Source: an uncultured Ruminococcus sp.
Lineage (GTDB): Bacteria; Bacillota; Clostridia; Oscillospirales; Acutalibacteraceae
Assembly: GCA_902794395.1 (NCBI GenBank)
Contig: CADBHB010000001.1
Span: 1-64,000, forward strand
Length of the DNA stretch: 64,000 nt
Direction of reading: 5' to 3'
The position numbers were made by a program, and so were the translations under genes. The first letter of the stretch is position 1. The number at the start of each line of letters is the position of its first letter. This document shows, in pieces, positions 1 to 7,059 of this stretch. The notes beneath the pieces are model-generated. The model searched no databases, was not told the DNA's origin, and saw nothing but the letters and a program-made list of their open reading frames with translations.

Positions 1-4
1 AGGA

Positions 5-82
5 TATTTTTCGCAAGACGAGGCGAAGGACGCCGCAAGGCTGGCGCCTTGCAAGGACGACAACGAAGTATTGCGGAAAATA
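5..82. repeat. Small palindromic repeat element (MITE/REP-like)
   Basis: A 78-bp stretch is bounded by 12-bp inverted arms (TATTTTTCGCAA at 5-16 and TTGCGGAAAATA at 71-82, 11 of 12 pairing). Inside it is a perfect 7-bp hairpin, GCAAGGC at 35-41 and GCCTTGC at 46-52 with a 4-nt loop. It contains no credible gene. The shape suggests a non-autonomous mobile repeat or extragenic palindrome; copy number in the genome cannot be seen from here, and the element may extend left of the window. Confidence 0.45.
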
Positions 83-131
83 GACCGCAAAGATTGTCTG
101 TTTTTTATTTGAGTTTAGTATTAGGGGCTTT

Positions 132-159
132 AATAGCAAAAAAGATTATACTTGCTATT
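132..159. promoter_or_regulatory. Candidate operator, inverted repeat in the copA promoter
   Basis: AATAGCAA (132-139) and TTGCTATT (152-159) form a perfect 8-bp inverted repeat with a 12-bp spacer. The right half covers the -35 hexamer of the copA promoter, the usual position for a repressor site. Which regulator (CsoR, CopY or other) would bind is unknown; no such gene lies in the window. Confidence 0.5.
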
Positions 160-180
160 TTCGGGAAAAGCGGTTATAAT
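152..180 (+). promoter_or_regulatory. Sigma-A type promoter for copA
   Basis: TTGCTA at 152-157 is followed after 17 bp by a perfect TATAAT at 175-180. The start codon of copA lies 36 bp downstream with an AAGGAGG ribosome site at 204-210. Confidence 0.75.
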
Positions 181-216
181 AGTAAGCGGAAACTAACCGA
201 AAAAAGGAGGGCGGAT

Positions 217-2697
217 ATGCAGCAATACAATGTCACGGGAATGTCCTGCGCGGCGTGCAGCGCGCGGGTGGAAAAGGCGGTGTCAAAGCTTGACGGCGTC
301 ACCTCCTGCTCGGTCAGCCTGCTCACTAACTCAATGGGCGTTGAGGGCAGCGCTTCGCCGCAGTCGATAATACAGGCGGTCGAGAGCGCGGGCTACGGAG
401 CCTCAATCAAGGGTGAAGAGCGTCAGCATACCGATGACAGCTTAAAGGACACCGAAACACCGCGCATCCTGCGGCGGCTTGTCGCGTCGCTGGCGTTTTT
501 GGCGGTGCTTATGTACTTTTCAATGGGGCATATGCTCGGTCTGCCGCAGCCGCCTCTGTTCAAAAGCGACCCCGCCGCGCTCGGCTTGACCGAGTTGCTG
601 CTCGCGGCGATCGTAATGGTAATCAATCAAAGGTTTTTTGTCAGCGGCTTCAAGGGCTTGCTGCACCGCGCCCCAAACATGGACACGCTGGTCGCGCTGG
701 GCTCGGGCACAGCCTTTGCCTACAGCACCTACGCCCTGTTCGCCATGACAGCGGCGATGGCGAACGGCGATTTGATGGCGGCGCACGGCTATGTACACGA
801 ATTTTACTTTGAGTCGGCGGCTATGATCCTTACCCTCATCACGGTGGGCAAGCTGCTTGAGGCAAAGTCAAAGGGGCGCACCACCGACGCCCTCAAAAGC
901 CTTATGGACCTTTCGCCGAGGACCGCCGTAGTGGAACGCGACGGTGCAGAAGCCGAGGTCGGAATAAACGAGGTGCGTACAGGCGACATTTTCAACGTAC
1001 GCGCCGGCGGCAGCATCCCCGTGGACGGAGTTGTTCTGGACGGCAGCGGCGCGGTGGACGAATCCGCCCTGACAGGAGAGAGCGTCCCCGTAGATAAGGC
1101 GGCGGGCGACAGCGTATGCGCCGCTACCATAAACCGCTCGGGTTATCTGCGCTGCCGCGCTACGCGCGTGGGCGAGGACACCACCCTTTCTCAAATCATC
1201 AAAATGGTCGGCGATACGGCGGCTTCCAAGGCTCCCATCGCCAAAATCGCCGATAAGGTAGCGGGCGTGTTCGTGCCCGCAGTAATAGCCGTGGCGGCGG
1301 TGACGGCGGTAGTTTGGCTGCTTGTCGGTCAAAGCGTCGGCTTTGCGCTGGCGCGCGCTATCTCTGTGCTGGTGATCAGCTGTCCCTGCGCGCTGGGGCT
1401 TGCCACTCCGGTCGCTATAATGGTTGGCAGCGGCGTCGGCGCCAAAAACGGCATCCTGTTCAAAACCGCTGTTTCGCTGGAGGAAACCGGCAGGCTGACC
1501 ACCGTGGCGCTGGATAAGACAGGCACAATCACGCGCGGCGAGCCTGCCGTGACGAGGGTGATCGCCGCAGACAGCGAGGAGGAGCTATGGACGGCGGCGT
1601 ACGCGCTTGAGGCCAAAAGCGAGCACCCTTTGGCTAAGGCTGTGGTGCGTGAGGCGGAACGTCTGCAATATTCTCTAAAAGAAATAAAAGACTTGAAAAC
1701 CTTTGCGGGCAACGGCTTGACCGCGCTTTGCGATGGAGAGCCCCTCGCGGGCGGCAACCTCGCCTTTATCGGCGAACGCTGCCGCATACCCGAAGGCTTT
1801 AAGCAAAAAGCCGCCGCTTTGGCTGAGCAGGGTCAAACGCCCCTGTACTTCTCAAAGGGAGACAGGTTCCTCGGTGTTATCGCCGCGGCGGACGCCCTGA
1901 AGCCCGACAGCCCCGAGGCGATAGCTCAGCTGAGGCAAATGGGTCTGCGCGTGGTAATGCTCACTGGCGACAACGAAAAAACCGCTGCCGCAATCGGCAA
2001 GGCGGCAGGCGTGGACGAGGTCATCGCGGGCGTTCTGCCGGACGGCAAGGCGGAGCAGATAGAGCGCCTGCGCGGCAGGGGAAAGGTAGCCATGGTCGGC
2101 GACGGCATCAACGACGCTCCCGCGCTCACGGCGGCTGATGTGGGCATCGCTGTCGGTGCCGGCACCGACGTAGCCATCGACGCTGCGGACGTGGTGCTGA
2201 TGAAGCAGGGGCTTTCCGACGTTCCCGCCGCCATCCGGCTGGGCAGGGCTACGCTCCGCAATATCCGCGAAAACCTCTTTTGGGCGTTCATCTATAACGT
2301 CATCGGCATCCCGGTCGCGGCGGGTGTGTTCATCACCGCCTTCGGCTGGAAGCTCAATCCGATGCTCGGCGCGGCGGCTATGTCGCTTTCAAGCTTCTGC
2401 GTGGTCACCAACGCGCTGAGGTTGAATTTCGCCCGCATCTATCCCAAGTCATCAAAAACCGAAAATAAACCAAACGAAAAGGAGAAAACAGCCATGACTG
2501 TCACCATGAAAATCAACGGCATGATGTGCGAGCACTGCGAGGCACGCGTTAAAAAGACACTTGAAGCCATCCCTCAGGTGGAAAAGGCGGAGGTCAGCCA
2601 CAAGGACGGGCAAGCCGTAGTCACCCTCAGCGAGGAGGTCCCCTTCGCCGTGCTCAAGGAGGCGGTAGAAGCTCAGGACTACGAGGTAGTGGGCTGA
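217..2697 (+). CDS. copA: Copper(I)-exporting P1B-type ATPase with N- and C-terminal HMA domains
   Basis: This 826-residue membrane pump couples ATP hydrolysis to Cu(I) export. The start is the ATG after AAGGAGG (204-210); an in-frame ATG at 49 has no ribosome site and lies in the repeat element. Visible in order: an HMA domain with GMSCAAC (residues 8-14), paired membrane helices, TGES (about 286-289), the metal-binding CPC in a helix (389-391), the phosphorylated Asp in DKTGT (433), an SEHP nucleotide-binding motif and GDGINDAP (about 628). YN in the next-to-last helix and M..SS in the last fit the Cu(I) class. A second HMA domain with GMMCEHC occupies residues 760-826 and carries its own ribosome site upstream, so it may also be made as a free copper chaperone. 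Confidence 0.95.
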   Translation: MQQYNVTGMSCAACSARVEKAVSKLDGVTSCSVSLLTNSMGVEGSASPQSIIQAVESAGYGASIKGEERQHTDDSLKDTETPRILRRLVASLAFLAVLMYFSMGHMLGLPQPPLFKSDPAALGLTELLLAAIVMVINQRFFVSGFKGLLHRAPNMDTLVALGSGTAFAYSTYALFAMTAAMANGDLMAAHGYVHEFYFESAAMILTLITVGKLLEAKSKGRTTDALKSLMDLSPRTAVVERDGAEAEVGINEVRTGDIFNVRAGGSIPVDGVVLDGSGAVDESALTGESVPVDKAAGDSVCAATINRSGYLRCRATRVGEDTTLSQIIKMVGDTAASKAPIAKIADKVAGVFVPAVIAVAAVTAVVWLLVGQSVGFALARAISVLVISCPCALGLATPVAIMVGSGVGAKNGILFKTAVSLEETGRLTTVALDKTGTITRGEPAVTRVIAADSEEELWTAAYALEAKSEHPLAKAVVREAERLQYSLKEIKDLKTFAGNGLTALCDGEPLAGGNLAFIGERCRIPEGFKQKAAALAEQGQTPLYFSKGDRFLGVIAAADALKPDSPEAIAQLRQMGLRVVMLTGDNEKTAAAIGKAAGVDEVIAGVLPDGKAEQIERLRGRGKVAMVGDGINDAPALTAADVGIAVGAGTDVAIDAADVVLMKQGLSDVPAAIRLGRATLRNIRENLFWAFIYNVIGIPVAAGVFITAFGWKLNPMLGAAAMSLSSFCVVTNALRLNFARIYPKSSKTENKPNEKEKTAMTVTMKINGMMCEHCEARVKKTLEAIPQVEKAEVSHKDGQAVVTLSEEVPFAVLKEAVEAQDYEVVG
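2477..2697 (+). CDS. Possible internally initiated copper chaperone (CopZ-like) within copA
   Basis: AAAAGGAG at 2477-2484 is followed after 9 nt by an in-frame ATG at 2494. Initiation there would yield a 67-residue HMA protein with the metal site GMMCEHC, the size and fold of free CopZ chaperones. The preceding stretch of the ATPase (KSSKTENKPNEKEKTA) is a hydrophilic linker that looks like former intergenic DNA. This suggests a copA-copZ fusion that kept the copZ ribosome site. The site is seen in the sequence; use of the internal start is inference. Confidence 0.5.
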
Positions 2698-2729
2698 GCC
2701 TCAAAAGCTTCCCGCAATTTGGAATAAAA

Positions 2730-2770
2730 CACCTCCGACCGGTGCATACTAAGGTCGGAGGTGCTTTTTT
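2730..2770 (+). terminator. Terminator of copA whose 3' arm carries the next gene's ribosome site
   Basis: An 11-bp perfect stem (CACCTCCGACC at 2730-2740 with GGTCGGAGGTG at 2753-2763, 12-nt loop) is followed by CTTTTTT ending right before the ATG at 2771. The GGAGGTG of the 3' arm is also the only ribosome site for the M23 gene, 7 nt from its start, so the fold would both end copA transcripts and mask that start. Confidence 0.85.
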
Positions 2771-3520
2771 ATGAGCAGATATGAATACAAAACCGAAAAG
2801 ACGCGCCGCGAGAAAATAGGCTTTTACACGGCGTTTTCCATCTGTCTGATTGCCGTTTGTATGGCGGTCTATTCCACATACACCACGGTGAAAACACCGC
2901 GCAGGAGCACTGCCGCCTCGGTGACGGCTACTGCCGCTGTGGCGGTGGCGCAGCCTGTTACAAACGTCACCGTGCCCGTGCCCACTTTGGGGCTTATGCC
3001 GATAACCGAGGACACCGTTCCCGCTGTGACCGAAGCGGACACGCGCGAAACTACTCAGCCCACGACCGCCGCTCAGGACAGGTCGGACGCCCTTCAAACG
3101 ATGCTCGCGGCTGAGATAAGCCTTACCATGCCCACAAAAACGGGTCACATTTTGCAGCCCTACAGCACCGACAGCGTTTACAATAAGACGCTGAATACCT
3201 GGAAGCCGCATTTGGGTGCGGATTTTGACGGCGAACTGGGCGAGGACGTGCTGGCGATGCTCGACGGCGAGGTAACCAAGGTGACCGAGGACAAAATGTT
3301 CGGCAAAACCGTTGAGGTCTCCGTCAACAACGTCGTCGTAGGCTATTGCGGCGTAGAGGGCGTGTGCGTCAAGCAGGGCGACAGCGTAAAGCGCGGCGAC
3401 AGGCTCGGCGCTATCGGCGCGGTGCCGTGCGAGGCGTCGGAGCAGAGCCATATCCATGTTTATGTAAAGATCAACGGGGCGTACGCCGACCCGCTAAGCT
3501 TTGTGAATAACGATAACTAA
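2771..3520 (+). CDS. Membrane-anchored M23 (LytM-type) peptidase, SpoIIQ-like
   Basis: The 249-residue product has a short cytoplasmic N-terminus, one transmembrane segment (about residues 16-35), a Thr/Pro/Ala-rich linker (40-105) and an M23 domain (about 125-245). The zinc-site residues are present: HxxxD (H147, D151) and HxH (H227, H229). Size and layout match clostridial SpoIIQ, the forespore partner of SpoIIIAH in the engulfment channel, which unlike the Bacillus protein keeps catalytic His residues. The neighbours do not prove the identity, so a general cell-wall endopeptidase is possible. Its ribosome site lies inside the copA terminator stem. Confidence 0.75.
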   Translation: MSRYEYKTEKTRREKIGFYTAFSICLIAVCMAVYSTYTTVKTPRRSTAASVTATAAVAVAQPVTNVTVPVPTLGLMPITEDTVPAVTEADTRETTQPTTAAQDRSDALQTMLAAEISLTMPTKTGHILQPYSTDSVYNKTLNTWKPHLGADFDGELGEDVLAMLDGEVTKVTEDKMFGKTVEVSVNNVVVGYCGVEGVCVKQGDSVKRGDRLGAIGAVPCEASEQSHIHVYVKINGAYADPLSFVNNDN

Positions 3521-3530
3521 AACCGAACTC

Positions 3531-3568
3531 AAAAAAAGAACAGCCCGCGGAAACCTCCGCGGGCTGTT
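3531..3568 (-). terminator. Strong intrinsic terminator for the minus-strand kinase operon
   Basis: AACAGCCCGCGGA (3539-3551) pairs with TCCGCGGGCTGTT (3556-3568) over 13 bp with a 4-nt loop. Read leftward it is followed by CTTTTTTT. Read rightward the tail is only TTGCTCT, so it acts mainly on the minus strand, though it also sits just after the M23 gene. Confidence 0.85.
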
Positions 3569-3627
3569 GCTCTATCTCAACGTAAGGAAAAACTATCATT
3601 ACGCATTACTTATCACGCATTAAAAAG

Positions 3628-3699
3628 TTATCTTTCGCTGGGATGCCATTCCTCGTTGCCGAAGATAAAGTCGTCAAGATCCATAACGACGAATTTCAT
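3628..3699 (-). CDS. Hypothetical 23-residue peptide
   Basis: A 24-codon frame starts at ATG 3697-3699 (minus strand) with an excellent ribosome site, GGGAGGTGA, 4 nt upstream. The product begins MKFVVMDLDDF and ends NEEWHPSER; it is acidic in the middle and has no signal peptide. It lies 49 nt downstream of the cytidylate-kinase-like gene and 60 nt before a strong terminator, so it is the last frame of that transcript. I do not recognise the family. It could be a small regulatory or partner peptide, or a decayed gene end. Confidence 0.5.
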   Translation of the reverse strand: MKFVVMDLDDFIFGNEEWHPSER

Positions 3700-3748
3700 T
3701 TTCTCACCTCCCGAATCATGTTACCATTTTATTCAGGAGAGAGGGAAA

Positions 3749-4378
3749 TCATGCGTTCCGGTCCAAGATCTGCAAATAATTTGAGATCATTTCGGTAGCC
3801 TGCTCCGTTGAGAGATTCGTGCTGTTGATGCACAGATCGTAGTTCTCGGGAGAGCCCCATTTTTGTCCTGAATAAAAGCTGTAGTAATTTGCTCTGTTTT
3901 TGTCTGCTTTCAAAACCGCCTGACGGGCGCGGGACGGTTCGATGTCGTGGCGTTCCACGGCGCGTTTGACGCGAGTGTCGATGTCGGCGTAGATAAACAC
4001 CCTTACAACATTATCATACTCGCGCAGAACGTAATCGGCACACCTTCCGACTACTACGAAGTCCTCTTCCTCCGCTTTTTTCTTGATGATCTTGTGCTGC
4101 AGGATGTAAAGCTGGTCGTTCATCGGCAGGTCGCCCATTGCCGAGAACCCGCTGCCGTAGTTGAAAAGACCCGTTGACAGCGTGTACAAAAGGCTGTTGG
4201 TGGGTTTTTCGTCAGCCCTTGCGAATACCTCGGGACTGATACCGCTTTCCTTGGCAGCGAGCGAGATCAGTTCCTTGTCATAAAATGATACACCCAGATT
4301 TTTTGCGAGCAGTTTGCCGATGTCGTGTCCGCCCGAACCGTATTGTCTTGTGATTGTTACAATATTGCCGTTTCTCAT
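3749..4378 (-). CDS. Cytidylate-kinase-like family protein
   Basis: The 209-residue product matches the AAK_26/cytidylate kinase-like family (Cytidylate_kin2) common in Clostridia. A P-loop-like segment TRQYGSGGHDIGK lies at the N-terminus, a strand VVVGRCADYVL resembles Walker B with its following Arg/Asp, and a lid-like Arg/Lys-rich stretch (RVKRAVERHDIEPSRARQ) follows. The start chosen is the ATG at 4378 after GAGGTG; a longer frame to 4399 would place that ribosome site inside the gene. The true substrate of these proteins is not established. A 23-codon ORF follows on the same strand. Confidence 0.8.
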   Translation of the reverse strand: MRNGNIVTITRQYGSGGHDIGKLLAKNLGVSFYDKELISLAAKESGISPEVFARADEKPTNSLLYTLSTGLFNYGSGFSAMGDLPMNDQLYILQHKIIKKKAEEEDFVVVGRCADYVLREYDNVVRVFIYADIDTRVKRAVERHDIEPSRARQAVLKADKNRANYYSFYSGQKWGSPENYDLCINSTNLSTEQATEMISNYLQILDRNA

Positions 4379-4550
4379 AACGCACCTCGGTATTCTCACA
4401 GTTTTTGACCCTTGTATAATTCTGCTGTGTAATTATATAATAACACAAAATTTGCAAATTTCTACACTTATTTATCAAATTTTTTATTTTTGGTAGACTT
4501 GCATTAATAAAAGACTTGAGTTATGTGCATATTGCCTTAAAGGTAAAGGG

Positions 4551-5240
4551 TCAATCACCGTTTTCATACCTTTTGCGCAACTGTTTCAGCGCTTTGGTTT
4601 CAATACGGCTTACATAGGAGCGGCTGATGTTCAGCAGCTTTGCCACGCTTTTTTGGGTCATCGGCTTTCTGCCGCCCAGCCCGTAACGCAGGACTATGAC
4701 TGTTTTTTCACGCGGGGTCAGCGCCTCGTCAATGTACCTTCCCAGCTTTTGGGTGTTGAGCTTAAGGTCGAGGTCGTCGAGTATGCTGTCGTCCACCGCC
4801 ATAATGTCCATCAGCGTCAGCGGGTTGCCGTCCTTGTCGGTGTCGATGGTCTCGTTGAGCGACACGTCCTGAGCGGTCTTTTTGGCGGCGCGAAAGTGCA
4901 TGAGTATCTCATTTTCGATACAGCGGCTGGCATAGGAGCTTAGGCGGATGCCGCGCTCGGGCTTAAAGGTGTCTATAGCCTTTATCAGCCCTATGGTGCC
5001 TATAGACACCAAGTCATCCTGCTCGCCCTGCTTGCCGTAGTATTTCTTGATGATGTGCGCCACCAGCCTCAGGTTGTGCTCTATCAGCAGGCGCCGCGCC
5101 GCCTTGTCACCCTGCCGCATGCGCTCGATGTACAGCCGCTCCTGCTTTTCCGACAAAGGCTTAGGAAACTGCCCCTGTCCGCACACGTGCAGAATAAAAA
5201 AGCAGACGTATTGTCCCAATAATGTGATAATATCTATCAC
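4551..5240 (-). CDS. sigK: RNA polymerase sporulation sigma factor SigK
   Basis: Sigma-K drives late mother-cell transcription for coat and cortex maturation. The 229-residue frame starts at GTG 5240, 7 nt after AAGGAGG (5248-5254). A hydrophobic N-terminal stretch (IDIITLLGQYVCFFILHV) precedes FPKPLSEKQE, matching the pro-sequence and first mature residues of pro-sigma-K. Region 2 (RLLIEHNLRLVAHIIKKYY, SIGTIGLIKAIDTF, SSYASRCIENEIL) and region 4 (LTPREKTVIVLRYGL, helix-turn-helix near SVAKLLNISRSYVSRIE) are complete. The gene is not split by a skin element, so activation would rest on pro-peptide cleavage alone. It is monocistronic and divergent from the exonuclease gene. Confidence 0.9.
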   Translation of the reverse strand: MIDIITLLGQYVCFFILHVCGQGQFPKPLSEKQERLYIERMRQGDKAARRLLIEHNLRLVAHIIKKYYGKQGEQDDLVSIGTIGLIKAIDTFKPERGIRLSSYASRCIENEILMHFRAAKKTAQDVSLNETIDTDKDGNPLTLMDIMAVDDSILDDLDLKLNTQKLGRYIDEALTPREKTVIVLRYGLGGRKPMTQKSVAKLLNISRSYVSRIETKALKQLRKRYENGD

Positions 5241-5305
5241 CGCAAAACCTCCTTGAGCAAAAGCGTTCACCCGCCGCGCTGCCCTAAGGATTTTATGCAA
5301 ACCCC

Positions 5306-5334
5306 TTGCGAAAAATGCACAGGTATTGTATAAT
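5306..5334 (+). promoter_or_regulatory. Sigma-A type promoter for exonuclease III operon
   Basis: TTGCGA at 5306-5311, 17 bp, then TATAAT at 5329-5334. The start codon of the exonuclease gene is 31 bp downstream. Confidence 0.75.
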
Positions 5335-5365
5335 AAGTTTAAAAGAATATATAAGGAATGATGGG

Positions 5366-6124
5366 ATGAAAAAACTCATATCGTGGAATGTCAACGGTCT
5401 GCGCGCCTGTGTAGGCAAGGGATTTTTGGATTTCTTCCGCGAGATCGACGCCGACATTTTTTGCATACAGGAAAGCAAGCTGCAGGAGGGTCAGATAGAC
5501 CTCGACCTGCCCGGCTATCACCAGTACTGGAACTACGCCGAGAAGAAGGGCTATTCCGGCACGGCTATGTTTTGCAAGCAGGAGCCGCTTGCCGTGACCT
5601 TGGGCATCGGCGCCGAGGAGCACGACAGGGAAGGCAGGGTGATCACTGCTGAATTTGAGGACTTTTTTGCCGTTACCTGTTACACCCCCAACTCGCAAAA
5701 CGAGCTGCGTCGTCTGGACTACCGCATGGAGTGGGAGGACGCGTTTTTGGCGTATCTCAAGGGGCTCGACGCGAAAAAGCCCGTTATCCTCTGCGGCGAT
5801 TTGAATGTGGCGCACAACGAGATCGATCTCAAAAACCCTAAAACCAACCGCAAAAACGCGGGCTTCACCGACGAGGAACGCGGCAAGATGACCGCGCTGC
5901 TCGGCAGCGGCTTCACCGATACCTACCGTTATTTTTATCCCGACCTTGAGGGCGTATATTCCTGGTGGTCCTACCGCTTCCGCGCCAGAGAAAAGAACGC
6001 GGGCTGGCGTATAGACTATTTCATAACCTCAGCGTCTATCGACGATAAGCTGCTCGACGCGAAGATCCACACCGAGGTCTTTGGCTCCGACCATTGTCCC
6101 GTGGAACTGGATGTGGCTCTCTGA
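5366..6124 (+). CDS. Exodeoxyribonuclease III (AP endonuclease, ExoIII family)
   Basis: The 252-residue enzyme belongs to the endonuclease/exonuclease/phosphatase family and acts in base excision repair, cutting DNA at abasic sites. Family motifs are SWNVNGLRA at the N-terminus, the metal ligand Glu in IQESKLQ, the CYTPNSQ segment, [22 protein letters not shown] and the terminal [11 protein letters not shown] with the catalytic His. The start is the ATG at 5366 after AAGGA; the upstream ATGs lack a ribosome site and lie in the promoter. The gene overlaps the next frame by TGATG, so both are probably translationally coupled. Confidence 0.93.
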   Translation: MKKLISWNVNGLRACVGKGFLDFFREIDADIFCIQESKLQEGQIDLDLPGYHQYWNYAEKKGYSGTAMFCKQEPLAVTLGIGAEEHDREGRVITAEFEDFFAVTCYTPNSQNELRRLDYRMEWEDAFLAYLKGLDAKKPVILCGDLNVAHNEIDLKNPKTNRKNAGFTDEERGKMTALLGSGFTDTYRYFYPDLEGVYSWWSYRFRAREKNAGWRIDYFITSASIDDKLLDAKIHTEVFGSDHCPVELDVAL

Positions 6125-6570
6125 TGAGGTTTTTGTCGGTATTCAACCCCGCGGGCACGGTCATCGCGGCGGCGCTGCTGCTGCCCTATATCCTCTTTAT
6201 GAGAAGTCATCCCGACAGGCGGGCAAACGTGTCCAACCGCGCCATGCTGTATATCGCGTGGCTGGGAAAGTACGGCAGTCTGCTGCTGATGTGCGTCCAT
6301 ATCGGCGTGCTCGAGCAGGGCTTCACCGAGCCCAAGGCGCTGATGGAGCGCTTTTGGTGGATCACCTCCGCGGCGCTGCTCGTTGTCTGCGCGGCTCTAT
6401 GGGCTATGCTATGGAAAAAACCGCGCCTGTGGCTTATGCGGCTTATTGCCGCGCTGTCCGCTTCCATCGTCGTGTTAAGCGGCATTTTGCAGGTAAATAC
6501 CCTGCTGTTCACCTTCGGCTTCGTCCTGTTGGCGGGCGAGCTGTACCTCATCGCACATTCTAAGGAGTAG
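6124..6570 (+). CDS. Hypothetical four-helix membrane protein
   Basis: The 148-residue product starts at an ATG that shares bases with the exonuclease stop. It shows four hydrophobic segments, roughly residues 6-26, 43-60, 79-99 and 105-140, separated by short basic or acidic loops. I recognise no family. Its position between exonuclease III and a CBS-domain gene, with 3 nt to the latter, says only that the three are one transcript. Confidence 0.7.
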   Translation: MRFLSVFNPAGTVIAAALLLPYILFMRSHPDRRANVSNRAMLYIAWLGKYGSLLLMCVHIGVLEQGFTEPKALMERFWWITSAALLVVCAALWAMLWKKPRLWLMRLIAALSASIVVLSGILQVNTLLFTFGFVLLAGELYLIAHSKE

Positions 6571-6573
6571 CAA

Positions 6574-6975
6574 ATGAATGTTTTGATGCTATTGAAACCC
6601 AAAGAGACCGTCAAATATATCTATGACACAAACACCCTGCGCCAGGGGCTTGAAAAGATGCGCGCCCACGGCTACACCGCCATTCCCGTTATCTCCGAGG
6701 ACGGCAAGTATGTGGGCACCGTCAGCGAGGGCGACTTCCTCTACTACATCGTAGACCTGCGCAACAACGCGATAACCGAGAAGGAGAAGCACCGCGTCAG
6801 CGACATTATCCGCAAGGAGTTCAATCCCGCTGTGCGTATCAACGTCAGCATGGAGGAGCTGCTGAACCGCGCGGTCAGCCAGAACTTCATCCCCGTCACC
6901 GACGACTGGGACACCTTCATCGGCATCGTCACCCGTCAGGATATAATCAAGCATTTTATTGACGGCACGGCATAA
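6574..6975 (+). CDS. CBS-domain pair protein
   Basis: The 133-residue protein consists almost only of two CBS repeats: the first around residues 10-55 (TLRQGLEKMRAHGYTAIPVI, then GTVSEGDFL), the second around 75-130 (NVSMEELLNRAVSQNFIPV, then GIVTRQDII). Such pairs bind adenosine nucleotides or S-adenosyl compounds and act as sensors. No attached effector domain is present, so the partner is unknown. An AAGGAG site inside the upstream gene's end serves its start. Confidence 0.85.
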   Translation: MNVLMLLKPKETVKYIYDTNTLRQGLEKMRAHGYTAIPVISEDGKYVGTVSEGDFLYYIVDLRNNAITEKEKHRVSDIIRKEFNPAVRINVSMEELLNRAVSQNFIPVTDDWDTFIGIVTRQDIIKHFIDGTA

Positions 6976-6993
6976 TAATCACTTAAAGAAAAG

Positions 6994-7029
6994 AACGGGG
7001 CGTGTTCCGTATGGACACGTCCCGTTTTT
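6994..7029 (+). terminator. Terminator of the exonuclease-CBS operon
   Basis: AACGGGGCGTGT (6994-7005) pairs with ACACGTCCCGTT (7015-7026) with one G-T pair, followed by TTT. It lies 18 bp after the CBS gene and before the convergent acyl-CoA synthetase gene. Confidence 0.75.
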
Positions 7030-7059
7030 GCGCGATAGGATAAAGCGCGCAGGCGCTTA

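Noticed and set aside
217..2697. A start at 49 for the copper ATPase
   Set aside because: The extra 56 residues fall in the repeat element and promoter; AAGGAGG stands directly before the ATG at 217.
2654..3457. Long minus-strand frames over the M23 gene and other conserved genes (also 9020-9622, 39452-40462, 50183-51247)
   Set aside because: All lie opposite well-supported genes and lack start signals.
4551..5300. Skin-type element or split in sigK
   Set aside because: Regions 2 and 4 are continuous in one frame with no recombinase nearby.
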